Positions 53,141-62,264 of a stretch of 64,000 nt of DNA are shown piece by piece (the first letter of the stretch is position 1; each line of letters opens with the position of its first letter). Position numbers and translations under genes: made by a program. The notes beneath the pieces are model-generated. The model did not search any database, had not been told where the DNA came from, and was given only the letters and a program-made list of their open reading frames with translations. Source of the stretch: Pseudomonas migulae NBRC 103157 (GTDB lineage: Bacteria; Pseudomonadota; Gammaproteobacteria; Pseudomonadales; Pseudomonadaceae); the NCBI RefSeq assembly GCF_002091715.1, contig NZ_BDAG01000023.1, positions 1 through 64,000 on the forward strand, in the 5' to 3' direction.

Positions 53141-54990
53141 ATCTTCTCTATCTGACTTTCGTATTCCCTCTCATAGGTTTCCTGCTGCTGTCGTTCTCCC
53201 GTGGACGCCTCTCGGAAAACCTGTCGGCGCTGATCGGCGTCGGTTCCATCGGTTTGTCTGCCATCGTTACGGCCTACGTGATCTGGCAATTCAACGTCGC
53301 GCCACCTGAAGGCGGTCACTACACCCAGGTGTTGTGGCAGTGGATGGCGGTGGAAGGCTTCACGCCTAACTTCGCGCTGTACCTGGACGGCCTGTCCGTG
53401 ACCATGCTCGGCGTGGTGGTCGGCGTCGGCTTCCTGATCCACCTGTTCGCGTCCTGGTACATGCGCGGTGAAGCCGGTTACTCGCGCTTCTTCGCCTACA
53501 CCAACCTGTTTATCGCCAGCATGCTGTTCCTGGTGCTGGGCGATAACCTGTTGTTCCTGTACTTCGGCTGGGAAGGCGTGGGCCTGTGCTCGTACCTGTT
53601 GATCGGTTTCTACTACAGCAACCGCAACAACGGTAACGCCGCACTGAAAGCCTTTATCGTCACCCGCATCGGCGACGTGTTCATGGCCATCGGCCTGTTC
53701 ATCCTGTTTGCCCAACTGGGCACGCTGAACGTCCAGGAACTGCTGGTGCTGGCACCGCAGAAATTCCAGGCCGGCGACTTCTGGATGGTCATGGCCACCC
53801 TGATGCTGCTGGGCGGCGCTGTCGGTAAATCGGCGCAACTGCCGCTGCAAACCTGGCTGGCGGATGCGATGGCCGGTCCTACCCCGGTTTCGGCACTGAT
53901 CCACGCCGCGACCATGGTGACCGCCGGTGTCTACCTGATCGCCCGGACCCACGGTCTGTTCACCCTGGCGCCAGAAATCCTGCACCTGGTCGGCATCGTC
54001 GGTGGCGTGACCCTGGTTCTTGCCGGTTTTGCCGCACTGGTCCAGACCGACATCAAACGTATCCTCGCCTATTCGACCATGAGCCAGATCGGCTACATGT
54101 TCCTGGCGCTGGGCGTGGGTGCCTGGGATGGCGCGATCTTCCACCTGATGACCCACGCATTCTTCAAGGCCCTGCTGTTCCTTGCCTCCGGTGCGGTGAT
54201 CGTTGCCTGCCACCACGAGCAGAACATCTTCAAGATGGGCGGCCTGTGGAAGAAACTGCCTCTGGCCTACGCCAGCTTCATCGTCGGCGGCGCGGCCCTG
54301 GCGGCCCTGCCACTGGTGACCGCAGGCTTCTACTCCAAGGACGAAATCCTCTGGGAAGCGTTCGCCAGCGGCAACAATGGTCTGCTGTACGCAGGTCTGG
54401 TCGGTGCGTTCATGACCTCGCTGTACACCTTCCGCCTGATCTTCATCGCGTTCCACGGTGAAGCGAAGACCGAAGCGCACGCCGGTCACGGCATCGCTCA
54501 CTGGCTGCCACTGTCGGTGCTGATCGTATTGTCCACCGCCATTGGCGCGATGATCGTTCCGCCGCTGCACGGTGTGTTGCCGGAAAGCGTCGGCCACGCT
54601 GGCGGCGAAGCCAAGCACAGCCTGGAAATCGCCTCGGGTGCAATCGCCCTGGCCGGTATCCTGCTGGCCGCGCTGCTGTTCCTCGGCAAGCGTCGTTTCG
54701 TCACTGCAATCGCCAACAGCGGCATCGGCCGCTTCCTTTCGGCCTGGTGGTTCGCTGCCTGGGGCTTCGACTGGATCTACGACAAACTGTTCGTCAAGCC
54801 ATACCTGGCGATCAGCCACGTACTGCGCAAAGACCCGCTCGACCAGACCATCGGTCTGATCCCGCGTATGGCCAAAGGCGGTCACACCGCCCTGAGCCGT
54901 ACCGAAACCGGTCAACTGCGTTGGTACGCGGCATCGATGGCAGCCGGCTCCGTGCTGGTCATCGGCGCCATCGTGCTGGTAGCGGTCTGA
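53137..54990 (+). CDS. nuoL: NADH:quinone oxidoreductase subunit L
   Basis: A 617-residue antiporter-like proton-pumping subunit with about 16 helices and the lateral helix at the C-terminus. Conserved parts include FFGWEGVGLCSYLLIGFYY (Y-F-GWEGVG), QTWLADAMAGPTPVSALIHA and SQIGYMFLALGVG. The broken-helix lysines and histidines for proton transfer lie in TDIKRILAYSTM and THAFFKALLFLASG. Confidence 0.97.
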   Translation: MNLLYLTFVFPLIGFLLLSFSRGRLSENLSALIGVGSIGLSAIVTAYVIWQFNVAPPEGGHYTQVLWQWMAVEGFTPNFALYLDGLSVTMLGVVVGVGFLIHLFASWYMRGEAGYSRFFAYTNLFIASMLFLVLGDNLLFLYFGWEGVGLCSYLLIGFYYSNRNNGNAALKAFIVTRIGDVFMAIGLFILFAQLGTLNVQELLVLAPQKFQAGDFWMVMATLMLLGGAVGKSAQLPLQTWLADAMAGPTPVSALIHAATMVTAGVYLIARTHGLFTLAPEILHLVGIVGGVTLVLAGFAALVQTDIKRILAYSTMSQIGYMFLALGVGAWDGAIFHLMTHAFFKALLFLASGAVIVACHHEQNIFKMGGLWKKLPLAYASFIVGGAALAALPLVTAGFYSKDEILWEAFASGNNGLLYAGLVGAFMTSLYTFRLIFIAFHGEAKTEAHAGHGIAHWLPLSVLIVLSTAIGAMIVPPLHGVLPESVGHAGGEAKHSLEIASGAIALAGILLAALLFLGKRRFVTAIANSGIGRFLSAWWFAAWGFDWIYDKLFVKPYLAISHVLRKDPLDQTIGLIPRMAKGGHTALSRTETGQLRWYAASMAAGSVLVIGAIVLVAV

Positions 54991-55030
54991 ATATGAACCT
55001 TGCGAACTTGCGAAAGGAATTGAGCCCGTC

Positions 55031-56563
55031 ATGATTCTGCCTTGGCTAATCCTGATCCCCTTCATCGGCGGCCTGCTGTGCTGGATGGGTGAGCGCTTCG
55101 GCGCCACCCTCCCCCGCTGGATTGCGCTGATCACCATGTCCCTGTTGCTCGCCCTCGGCCTCTGGCTGTGGGCCAACGGCGACTATTCATTTGCACCAAA
55201 GCCTGGCGCCGATCCGACCTGGGTGCTTGAGTTCAAGCACATCTGGATCGAACGCTTCGGCATCAGCGTGCACCTGGCCCTCGACGGCCTGTCGCTGCTG
55301 ATGATCATGCTGACCGGTCTGCTGGGTGTGCTTTCGGTACTCTGCTCGTGGAAAGAGATTCAACGTCACGTTGGCTTCTTCCACCTGAACCTGATGTGGA
55401 TCCTGGGCGGTGTCGTCGGCGTATTCCTCGCCCTCGACCTGTTCATGTTCTTCTTCTTCTGGGAAATGATGCTGGTGCCGATGTACTTCCTCATCGCGCT
55501 CTGGGGTCACAGTTCTTCGGACGGCAAGAAAACCCGGATCTACGCGGCGACCAAGTTCTTCATCTTCACTCAGGCGTCCGGCCTGATCATGCTGGTGGCG
55601 ATCCTGGGTCTGGTCCTGGTCAACTTCAACGACACCGGCGTGATTACCTTCAACTACGCCGACCTGTTGAAAACCAAGATGTCGCTGACCACCGAGTACA
55701 TCCTGATGCTCGGCTTCTTCATCGCCTTCGCGGTGAAGCTGCCAGTGGTGCCGTTCCACTCCTGGTTGCCTGACGCTCACGCCCAGGCGCCAACCGCGGG
55801 TTCGGTCGACCTGGCCGGTATTCTGTTGAAAACCGCTGCCTACGGTCTGCTGCGTTTCGCCCTGCCGCTGTTCCCGAATGCCTCGGCCGAGTTCGCGCCG
55901 ATCGCCATGACCCTCGGTCTGATCGGGATTTTCTACGGCGCGTTCCTGGCCTTCGCACAAACCGACATCAAGCGTCTGATCGCCTTCTCGTCCGTTTCCC
56001 ACATGGGCTTCGTACTGATCGGCATCTACTCCGGCAGCCAACTGGCGCTGCAGGGCGCGGTGATGCAGATGCTGGCGCACGGTCTGTCGGCCGCGGCACT
56101 CTTTATCCTCAGCGGTCAGTTGTACGAACGCACCCACACCCGCGACATGCGTGAAATGGGTGGCCTGTGGTCGAAGATCGCTTACCTGCCGGCCCTCAGC
56201 CTGTTCTTTGCAGCGGCGTCCCTGGGCTTGCCGGGTACCGGTAACTTCGTCGGTGAGTTCCTGATCCTGATCGGCACCTTCCCGATCGCTCCATGGATCA
56301 CCATCATCGCGACGTCGGGCCTGGTGTTCGGTTCGGTCTACTCGCTGATCATGATCCACCGTGCGTACTTCGGTCCGGCCAAATCGGACGCGGTACTGCA
56401 TGGCATGGACGGTCGCGAACTGATCATGGTGGTCGGGCTTGCGGCGCTGCTGATCTACATCGGCGTGTACCCGCAACCGTTCCTCGATACCTCTGCTGCG
56501 ACGATGCATGGCGTGCAGCAATGGCTCGGCACCGCCTTCACTCAACTCGCTTCGGCCCGGTAA
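55031..56563 (+). CDS. nuoM: NADH:quinone oxidoreductase subunit M
   Basis: A 510-residue antiporter-like subunit. Diagnostic segments are FFFWEMMLVPMYFLIALWG, VVPFHSWLPDAHAQAPTAGS and FAQTDIKRLIAFSSVSHMGF. GGAATTGAGC lies before the ATG. It forms one of the three distal pumping channels. Confidence 0.97.
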   Translation: MILPWLILIPFIGGLLCWMGERFGATLPRWIALITMSLLLALGLWLWANGDYSFAPKPGADPTWVLEFKHIWIERFGISVHLALDGLSLLMIMLTGLLGVLSVLCSWKEIQRHVGFFHLNLMWILGGVVGVFLALDLFMFFFFWEMMLVPMYFLIALWGHSSSDGKKTRIYAATKFFIFTQASGLIMLVAILGLVLVNFNDTGVITFNYADLLKTKMSLTTEYILMLGFFIAFAVKLPVVPFHSWLPDAHAQAPTAGSVDLAGILLKTAAYGLLRFALPLFPNASAEFAPIAMTLGLIGIFYGAFLAFAQTDIKRLIAFSSVSHMGFVLIGIYSGSQLALQGAVMQMLAHGLSAAALFILSGQLYERTHTRDMREMGGLWSKIAYLPALSLFFAAASLGLPGTGNFVGEFLILIGTFPIAPWITIIATSGLVFGSVYSLIMIHRAYFGPAKSDAVLHGMDGRELIMVVGLAALLIYIGVYPQPFLDTSAATMHGVQQWLGTAFTQLASAR

Positions 56564-56570
56564 GAGCGCT

Positions 56571-58034
56571 ATGGAATTCACGACTCAACACTTTATCGCG
56601 CTAGCGCCGTTGTTGATCACCAGCGCCACGATCATCGTGGTGATGCTGGCGATTGCCTGGCGCCGCAACCACTCGCAGACCTTCCTGATTTCCGTGGCGG
56701 GTCTGAACCTGGCGCTGCTGTCGATCCTGCCAGCCCTGAAAGTCGCACCACTGGCGGTGACGCCACTGCTGCAGATCGATAGCTTCGCCTGCTTGTACAT
56801 GGCGCTGATCCTGGTCGCCACCCTCGCCTGTGTCACCCTCGCCCACGCCTACCTCGGCGATGGCGGTTCGGGTTATCCGGGCAACCGCGAAGAACTGTAC
56901 CTGCTGATCCTGATGGCCGCCGCCGGTGGCCTGGTTCTGGTCAGCGCGCAGCACCTGGCCGGGTTGTTCATCGGTCTGGAACTGTTGTCGGTGCCGGTCT
57001 ACGGTCTGGTGGCTTACGCCTTCTTCAACAAGCGTTCGCTGGAAGCCGGTATCAAGTACATGGTGCTGTCGGCCGCCGGTTCCGCGTTCCTGTTGTTCGG
57101 TATGGCCCTGCTCTACGCCGACTCCGGCAGCCTGAGCTTCGTCGGCATCGGCCAGGCCCTCGCGGCCACCGGCCTGCCAAGCTCCCTGGCGCAACTGGGC
57201 CTGGGCATGATGCTGATCGGTCTGGCGTTCAAACTGTCGCTGGTACCGTTCCACCTCTGGACCCCGGACGTTTACGAAGGTGCTCCGGCACCGGTGGCGG
57301 CGTTCCTGGCGACTGCTTCCAAAGTCGCTGTGTTCGCGGTGATGGTGCGTCTGTTCCAGATCTCGCCGGCGGCGAGCAGCGGTGTACTCAGCGACGTGCT
57401 GACCATCATCGCCATCGCGTCGATCCTGTTCGGTAACCTGCTGGCACTGACCCAGAGCAACCTCAAGCGTCTGCTGGGTTACTCGTCCATCGCTCACTTC
57501 GGTTACCTGCTGATCGCCTTGGTGGCGAGCAAGGGTCTGGCCGTGGAAGCCATCGGCGTGTACCTGGTCACTTACGTGATCACCAGCCTTGGCGCGTTCG
57601 GCGTGATCACCCTGATGTCCTCGCCGTACAACGGCCGTGACGCCGATGCGCTGTACGAATACCGCGGCCTGTTCTGGCGCCGTCCGTACCTGACCGCCGT
57701 CCTGACCGTGATGATGCTGTCCCTGGCCGGTATCCCGCTGACCGCGGGCTTCATCGGCAAGTTCTACATCATCGCCACCGGTGTCGAGTCGCACCAATGG
57801 TGGCTGGTCGGTTCCCTGGTACTGGGCAGCGCCATCGGCGTCTTCTACTACCTGCGCGTCATGGTCACGCTGTACCTGATCGAACCGAACCTGCGTCGCC
57901 ACGATGCGCAACTGCACTGGGAACAACGTGCAGGCGGCGTGATGCTGCTGGCCATCGCCGTCCTGGCGTTCTTCCTCGGCCTGTACCCACAGCCGTTGCT
58001 GGTACTGGTTCAGCAGTCGGGGTTGGCGGGTTGA
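56571..58034 (+). CDS. nuoN: NADH:quinone oxidoreductase subunit N
   Basis: A 487-residue antiporter-like subunit, last of the operon. It contains SLVPFHLWTPDVYEGAPAPV, TQSNLKRLLGYSSIAHFGY and LAGIPLTAGFIGKFY. The ATG at 56571 is seven bases after the nuoM stop; an in-frame upstream start would overlap nuoM. A terminator follows after 28 bases. Confidence 0.97.
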   Translation: MEFTTQHFIALAPLLITSATIIVVMLAIAWRRNHSQTFLISVAGLNLALLSILPALKVAPLAVTPLLQIDSFACLYMALILVATLACVTLAHAYLGDGGSGYPGNREELYLLILMAAAGGLVLVSAQHLAGLFIGLELLSVPVYGLVAYAFFNKRSLEAGIKYMVLSAAGSAFLLFGMALLYADSGSLSFVGIGQALAATGLPSSLAQLGLGMMLIGLAFKLSLVPFHLWTPDVYEGAPAPVAAFLATASKVAVFAVMVRLFQISPAASSGVLSDVLTIIAIASILFGNLLALTQSNLKRLLGYSSIAHFGYLLIALVASKGLAVEAIGVYLVTYVITSLGAFGVITLMSSPYNGRDADALYEYRGLFWRRPYLTAVLTVMMLSLAGIPLTAGFIGKFYIIATGVESHQWWLVGSLVLGSAIGVFYYLRVMVTLYLIEPNLRRHDAQLHWEQRAGGVMLLAIAVLAFFLGLYPQPLLVLVQQSGLAG

Positions 58035-58062
58035 TCGCTTAGCGATACCCGGTAGAAAACAG

Positions 58063-58087
58063 AAACGGCACCTTCGGGTGCCGTTTT
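58063..58087 (+). terminator. nuo operon terminator
   Basis: AAACGGCACC-TTC-GGGTGCCGTTTTT, stem of about nine bases and a T-run. Confidence 0.9.
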
Positions 58088-58103
58088 TGTTATTGAGTCA
58101 ACA

Positions 58104-58180
58104 TCAAAAGATCGCAGCCTTCGGCAGCTCCTACTTTGGAACGAGGTACACCCTGTAGGAGCTGCCGAAGGCTGCGATCT
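58104..58180. repeat. Perfect inverted repeat of the GATCGCAGCCTTCGGCAGCTCCTAC type
   Basis: Arms at 58110-58134 and 58155-58179 match base for base in inverted orientation. Same family as 8138-8234. Confidence 0.85.
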
Positions 58181-58227
58181 TCTAACCTTCATACATTTGA
58201 CCGTCCATTAGATATCGATTGCCAGAG

Positions 58228-58335
58228 ACGGCCTCTTCGCGGGCAAGCCCGCTCCCACAGTTGATCTGCAGTGACCACAAAACTTGAGTCCGACGCCGAT
58301 CTAATGTGGGAGCGGGCTTGCTCGCGAAGAGGCCT
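58228..58335. repeat. REP doublet (GCCTCTTCGCGGGCAAGCCCGCTCCCACA type)
   Basis: Inverted copies at 58228-58260 and 58304-58335, between the converging nuo operon and the ABC transporter operon. Confidence 0.85.
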
Positions 58336-58350
58336 TATCAGACACAAATG

Positions 58351-58375
58351 AAAACGGCACCTTCCGGTGCCGTTC
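58351..58375 (-). terminator. ABC transporter operon terminator
   Basis: AACGGCACC and GGTGCCGTT form a nine-base stem; on the minus strand the stem is followed by TTTTCATTT. It lies about 20 bases after the binding-protein stop. Confidence 0.8.
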
Positions 58376-58395
58376 GCATTTCACCTTCCAAACTT

Positions 58396-60138
58396 TTACT
58401 TACGTGCCGCCTCCCACGATTTCAGCAGTTCGGCATAGTTCACGGTTTCACCCTTAGGCTTCTCGTTCGCCAGTTTCGGTTTCGGTGCACCCGGCTGATC
58501 GAACCAGTATTGCGCGTCGCGTTCAGGGTTCATCTTCGGTGCGCAGGTGGCTTGTGCCTTCGAGCGTTCCAGACGGGTCATGATCGCGTCCTGATCCTTG
58601 GCCAGGCCATCAAGTGCCTGTTGCGGGGTTTTCTCGCCACTCGCGGCTTCGGCGATGTGGCTCCACCACAGTTGCGCCAGACGCGGATAGTCCGGCACGT
58701 TGGTCCCGGTCGGGGTCCACTGCACACGGGCCGGGCTGCGATAGAACTCCACCAGGCCACCGAGTTTCGGTGCCAGGTCGGTCATGGCTTGCGAGTTGAT
58801 GTCCGACTCGCGGATCGGGGTCAGGCCGACGATGGTTTTCTTCAGCGAAACGGTTTTCGACGTCACAAACTGCGCGTAGAGCCAGGCGGCGAGTTTCTGT
58901 TTCTCAGGCGTGGATTTCATGAACGTCCAGGAACCCACGTCCTGATACCCCAGCTTCATGCCCTCCTCCCAGTACGGTCCACGTGGAGATGGCGCCATGC
59001 GCCATTTCGGCGTGCCATCGGCGTTCATCACCGCCAGGCCCGGTTTGGTCATGTCGGCAGTGAACGCGGTGTACCAGAAGATCTGCTGGGCGATGTTGCC
59101 CTGGGACGGCACCGGACCGGATTCGGAGAAGGTCATGCCTGCCGCTTCCGGTGGCGCGTACTTCTTCAGCCAGTCGACGTATTTGGTGGTGGCAAACACT
59201 GCCGCCGGGCCGTTGGTGTCGCCGCCGCGGGTTACGCTGGAGCCGACCGGATGGCAGTCCTCCACGCGGATGCCCCACTCGTCCACCGGCAAACCGTTGG
59301 GGATGCCTTTGTCGCCGGCACCGGCCATGGAGAACCAGGCATCGGTGAAGCGCCAGCCCAGGGAGGGGTCTTTCTTGCCGTAGTCCATGTGCCCGTAAAC
59401 GCGCTTGCCGTCGATTTCCTTGACGTCTTCGCTGAAGAATTTGGCGATGTCTTCATAGGCCGACCAGTTGACCGGTACGCCCAACTCGTAACCGTATTTT
59501 TCCTTGAACTTGGCTTTCAGGTCCGCGCGTTCGAACCAGTCGGCACGGAACCAGTACAGGTTGGCGAACTGCTGGTCGGGCAACTGATAGATCTTGCCGT
59601 CCGGCGCGGTGGTGAAGGAGATACCGATGAAATCCTTGATGTCCAGGGTCGGCGAGGTGAAGTTCTTGCCCTCATTGGCCATCAGATCGGTGATCGACTC
59701 GGTCTTGCCGTAGCGAAAGTGCGTACCGATCAGGTCCGAGTCGTTGACCCAGCCGTCATAGATGTTTTTGTCCGATTGCATCTGGGTCTGCAGCTTTTCC
59801 ACCACGTCGCCTTCCTGCAGCAGGTCGTGGGTCAGCTTGATCCCGGTGATTTCGGTGAAAGCCTTGGCCAGCGTTTTGGATTCATATTCGTGGGTGGCGA
59901 TGGTTTCCGACACCACCTTGATGCTCATCCCGCGAAACGGCTCGGCCGCCTTGATGAACCACTTCAACTCTTCGAGTTGTTGTTCGGCCGTCAGCGTGGA
60001 CGGTTTGAACTCACTGCCGATCCATTTCTTCGCGGCGTCTTCGTAGGCATCGGCCCAGGCCGAAGCGCTCAAACCGCTGAGTGCCAGCATGGCTGCCAAT
60101 GAAATGCTATGTCGCAGCTTATTGTTTTTGTCGAACAT
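58396..60138 (-). CDS. Large periplasmic binding protein of a carbohydrate/polyol ABC importer (GlpV-like)
   Basis: A 580-residue precursor. The signal peptide (SLAAMLALSGLSASAWA) is followed by a family 1 extracellular solute-binding fold, longer than the usual 400-430 residues. Segments EITGIKLTHDLLQEGDVVEK, YDGWVNDSDLIGTHFRYG and FSESGPVPSQGNIAQQIFWY are typical of binding proteins of the rhizobial glycerol importer (GlpV). AAGGAGGTC lies just before the ATG. It is last gene of its operon and is separated from the membrane-protein gene by a 135-base palindrome. The substrate (glycerol or a similar polyol) is inferred from the resemblance. Confidence 0.85.
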   Translation of the reverse strand: MFDKNNKLRHSISLAAMLALSGLSASAWADAYEDAAKKWIGSEFKPSTLTAEQQLEELKWFIKAAEPFRGMSIKVVSETIATHEYESKTLAKAFTEITGIKLTHDLLQEGDVVEKLQTQMQSDKNIYDGWVNDSDLIGTHFRYGKTESITDLMANEGKNFTSPTLDIKDFIGISFTTAPDGKIYQLPDQQFANLYWFRADWFERADLKAKFKEKYGYELGVPVNWSAYEDIAKFFSEDVKEIDGKRVYGHMDYGKKDPSLGWRFTDAWFSMAGAGDKGIPNGLPVDEWGIRVEDCHPVGSSVTRGGDTNGPAAVFATTKYVDWLKKYAPPEAAGMTFSESGPVPSQGNIAQQIFWYTAFTADMTKPGLAVMNADGTPKWRMAPSPRGPYWEEGMKLGYQDVGSWTFMKSTPEKQKLAAWLYAQFVTSKTVSLKKTIVGLTPIRESDINSQAMTDLAPKLGGLVEFYRSPARVQWTPTGTNVPDYPRLAQLWWSHIAEAASGEKTPQQALDGLAKDQDAIMTRLERSKAQATCAPKMNPERDAQYWFDQPGAPKPKLANEKPKGETVNYAELLKSWEAARK

Positions 60139-60168
60139 AAGACCTCCTTATTGGTTTTCGGAGCAGGC

Positions 60169-60303
60169 TCTGTACGAGAGCTGCCTGCGCGTCGATCAGG
60201 CTGCGTTAAAAACAGGCTCGGTATGCTCATTGACTGACGTCAACTCCGCTACCTCGCCTGTTTTTGCCTTGCCTGATCGCCGCTCGGCGAGCTCTCGTAC
60301 AGA
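60169..60303. repeat. 135-base nested palindrome between DUF2160 and binding-protein genes
   Basis: Four blocks pair symmetrically: 60169-60182 with 60290-60303 (TCTGTACGAGAGCT), 60194-60201 with 60271-60278 (GATCAGGC), 60208-60217 with 60256-60265 (AAAAACAGGC) and 60230-60234 with 60239-60243 (TTGAC). It starts three bases after the DUF2160 stop on the minus strand. It may be a dispersed pseudomonad repeat and would fold into a long hairpin in the operon mRNA. Confidence 0.85.
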
Positions 60304-60305
60304 CC

Positions 60306-60578
60306 CTAACCCCAACGCATCACAGCCAACAGCCACACCAGGGACAACGCGGACGCTACCCAGATGCTCCAGTCGGTGACGCCGATTACCAGCAAATGCA
60401 GGTAGGCGCTGCCGAGAAGACCGATAAACAGCCGATCGCCACGGGTGGTGGCAATCGGCAAAAAACCACGCCGAAGAATGCTCGGCGAACGCAATTCCCA
60501 GGTCGTCATGCCGACCAGGATCAAGGCTATGACACAGAAAAACGTTGCCGTCGGGACGGTCCAGCTCATCCATTCCAT
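60306..60578 (-). CDS. DUF2160 small membrane protein of the ABC importer
   Basis: A 90-residue protein with three hydrophobic segments (FFCVIALILVGMTTWEL, LFIGLLGSAYLHLLVIGV, WVASALSLVWLLAVMRW). The placement between permease and binding-protein genes, and the motif TTWELRSPSILRRGFLPIAT TRGDRLF, are those of DUF2160, which accompanies GlpSTPQV-like importers. Its role in transport is unknown. GAGGAA six bases before the ATG at complement 60576-60578 sets the start; an ATG one codon earlier is also possible. Confidence 0.82.
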   Translation of the reverse strand: MEWMSWTVPTATFFCVIALILVGMTTWELRSPSILRRGFLPIATTRGDRLFIGLLGSAYLHLLVIGVTDWSIWVASALSLVWLLAVMRWG

Positions 60579-60588
60579 CATCAGTTCC

Positions 60589-61389
<801 letters not shown>

Positions 61390-61397
61390 GATGGGCC

Positions 61398-62264
61398 TCA
61401 GCGGTTGGTGTCAGAGTGAGTCATGGCGGTGTAGAACAGCCAGGACACCAACAGGATGATCAGGAAGTACACCAGCGAGAAAGCCGCCGCCGGGCCCAGG
61501 TCGAACTGCCCGATGGCCATCTGCGTCAGGGTCTGGCTGAGGAAGGTCGTGGCATTCCCCGGCCCGCCGCCCGTGAGCACGAACGGCTCGGTGTAGATCA
61601 TGAAACTGTCCATGAACCGCAGCATCACCGCGATCAACAGCACGCTCTTGAGCTTGGGCAACTGGATGTGTCGGAAAACCGCCCAGGCGGATGCCCGATC
61701 AATCCGAGCGGCCTGGTAGTACACGTCCGGAATCGCCCGCAGACCCGAGAAACACAACAACGCCACCAACGACGTCCAGTGCCAGACGTCCATCACCAGC
61801 ACCGTCACCCAGGCGTCCATGGTATTGGCCGCATAGTTGTAGCTGATGCCCATCGCATTGAGGCTCGACCCGAGCAAACCAATGTCGGCCCGACCGAAAA
61901 TCTGCCAGATCGTCCCGACCACGTTCCACGGAATCAGCAGCGGAATCGCCAGAATGATCAGCACCAGCGACGACCAGCGCCCCTTGGTCGGCATGGTCAG
62001 GGCGATGGCGATACCCAGCGGGATTTCGATCAACAGCACACAGCCGGAATAGATGAACTGACGGAGTAGCGAGTCGTGCAAACGGGGATCGAGCAGCACC
62101 TGCCTGTACCAGTCGGCACCGACGAAATAGCGGCTGGACTGGTCGAAGATGTCCTGCACCGAATAGTTGACCACGGTCATCATCGGGATCACCGCACTGA
62201 ACGCCACCAGCAAAAACACCGGCAGGACCAACCACCAGGCCTTGTTGTTCTGCACCTTGTTCAT
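61398..62264 (-). CDS. ABC importer permease (GlpP/MalF-like)
   Basis: A 288-residue inner-membrane permease of the MalF (CUT1) type. The EAA loop is ARIDRASAWAVFRHIQLPKLKSVL. Helices include LVLPVFLLVAFSAVIPMM and LIILAIPLLIPWNVVGTIW. The ATG at complement 62262-62264 overlaps the upstream ATPase stop by four bases, so translation is coupled. Confidence 0.9.
   Translation of the reverse strand: MNKVQNNKAWWLVLPVFLLVAFSAVIPMMTVVNYSVQDIFDQSSRYFVGADWYRQVLLDPRLHDSLLRQFIYSGCVLLIEIPLGIAIALTMPTKGRWSSLVLIILAIPLLIPWNVVGTIWQIFGRADIGLLGSSLNAMGISYNYAANTMDAWVTVLVMDVWHWTSLVALLCFSGLRAIPDVYYQAARIDRASAWAVFRHIQLPKLKSVLLIAVMLRFMDSFMIYTEPFVLTGGGPGNATTFLSQTLTQMAIGQFDLGPAAAFSLVYFLIILLVSWLFYTAMTHSDTNR

Noticed and set aside
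52786..55176. 796-codon minus-strand frame antisense to nuoJKL
   Set aside because: Low-complexity Gln/His/Asp-rich shadow crossing three real genes.
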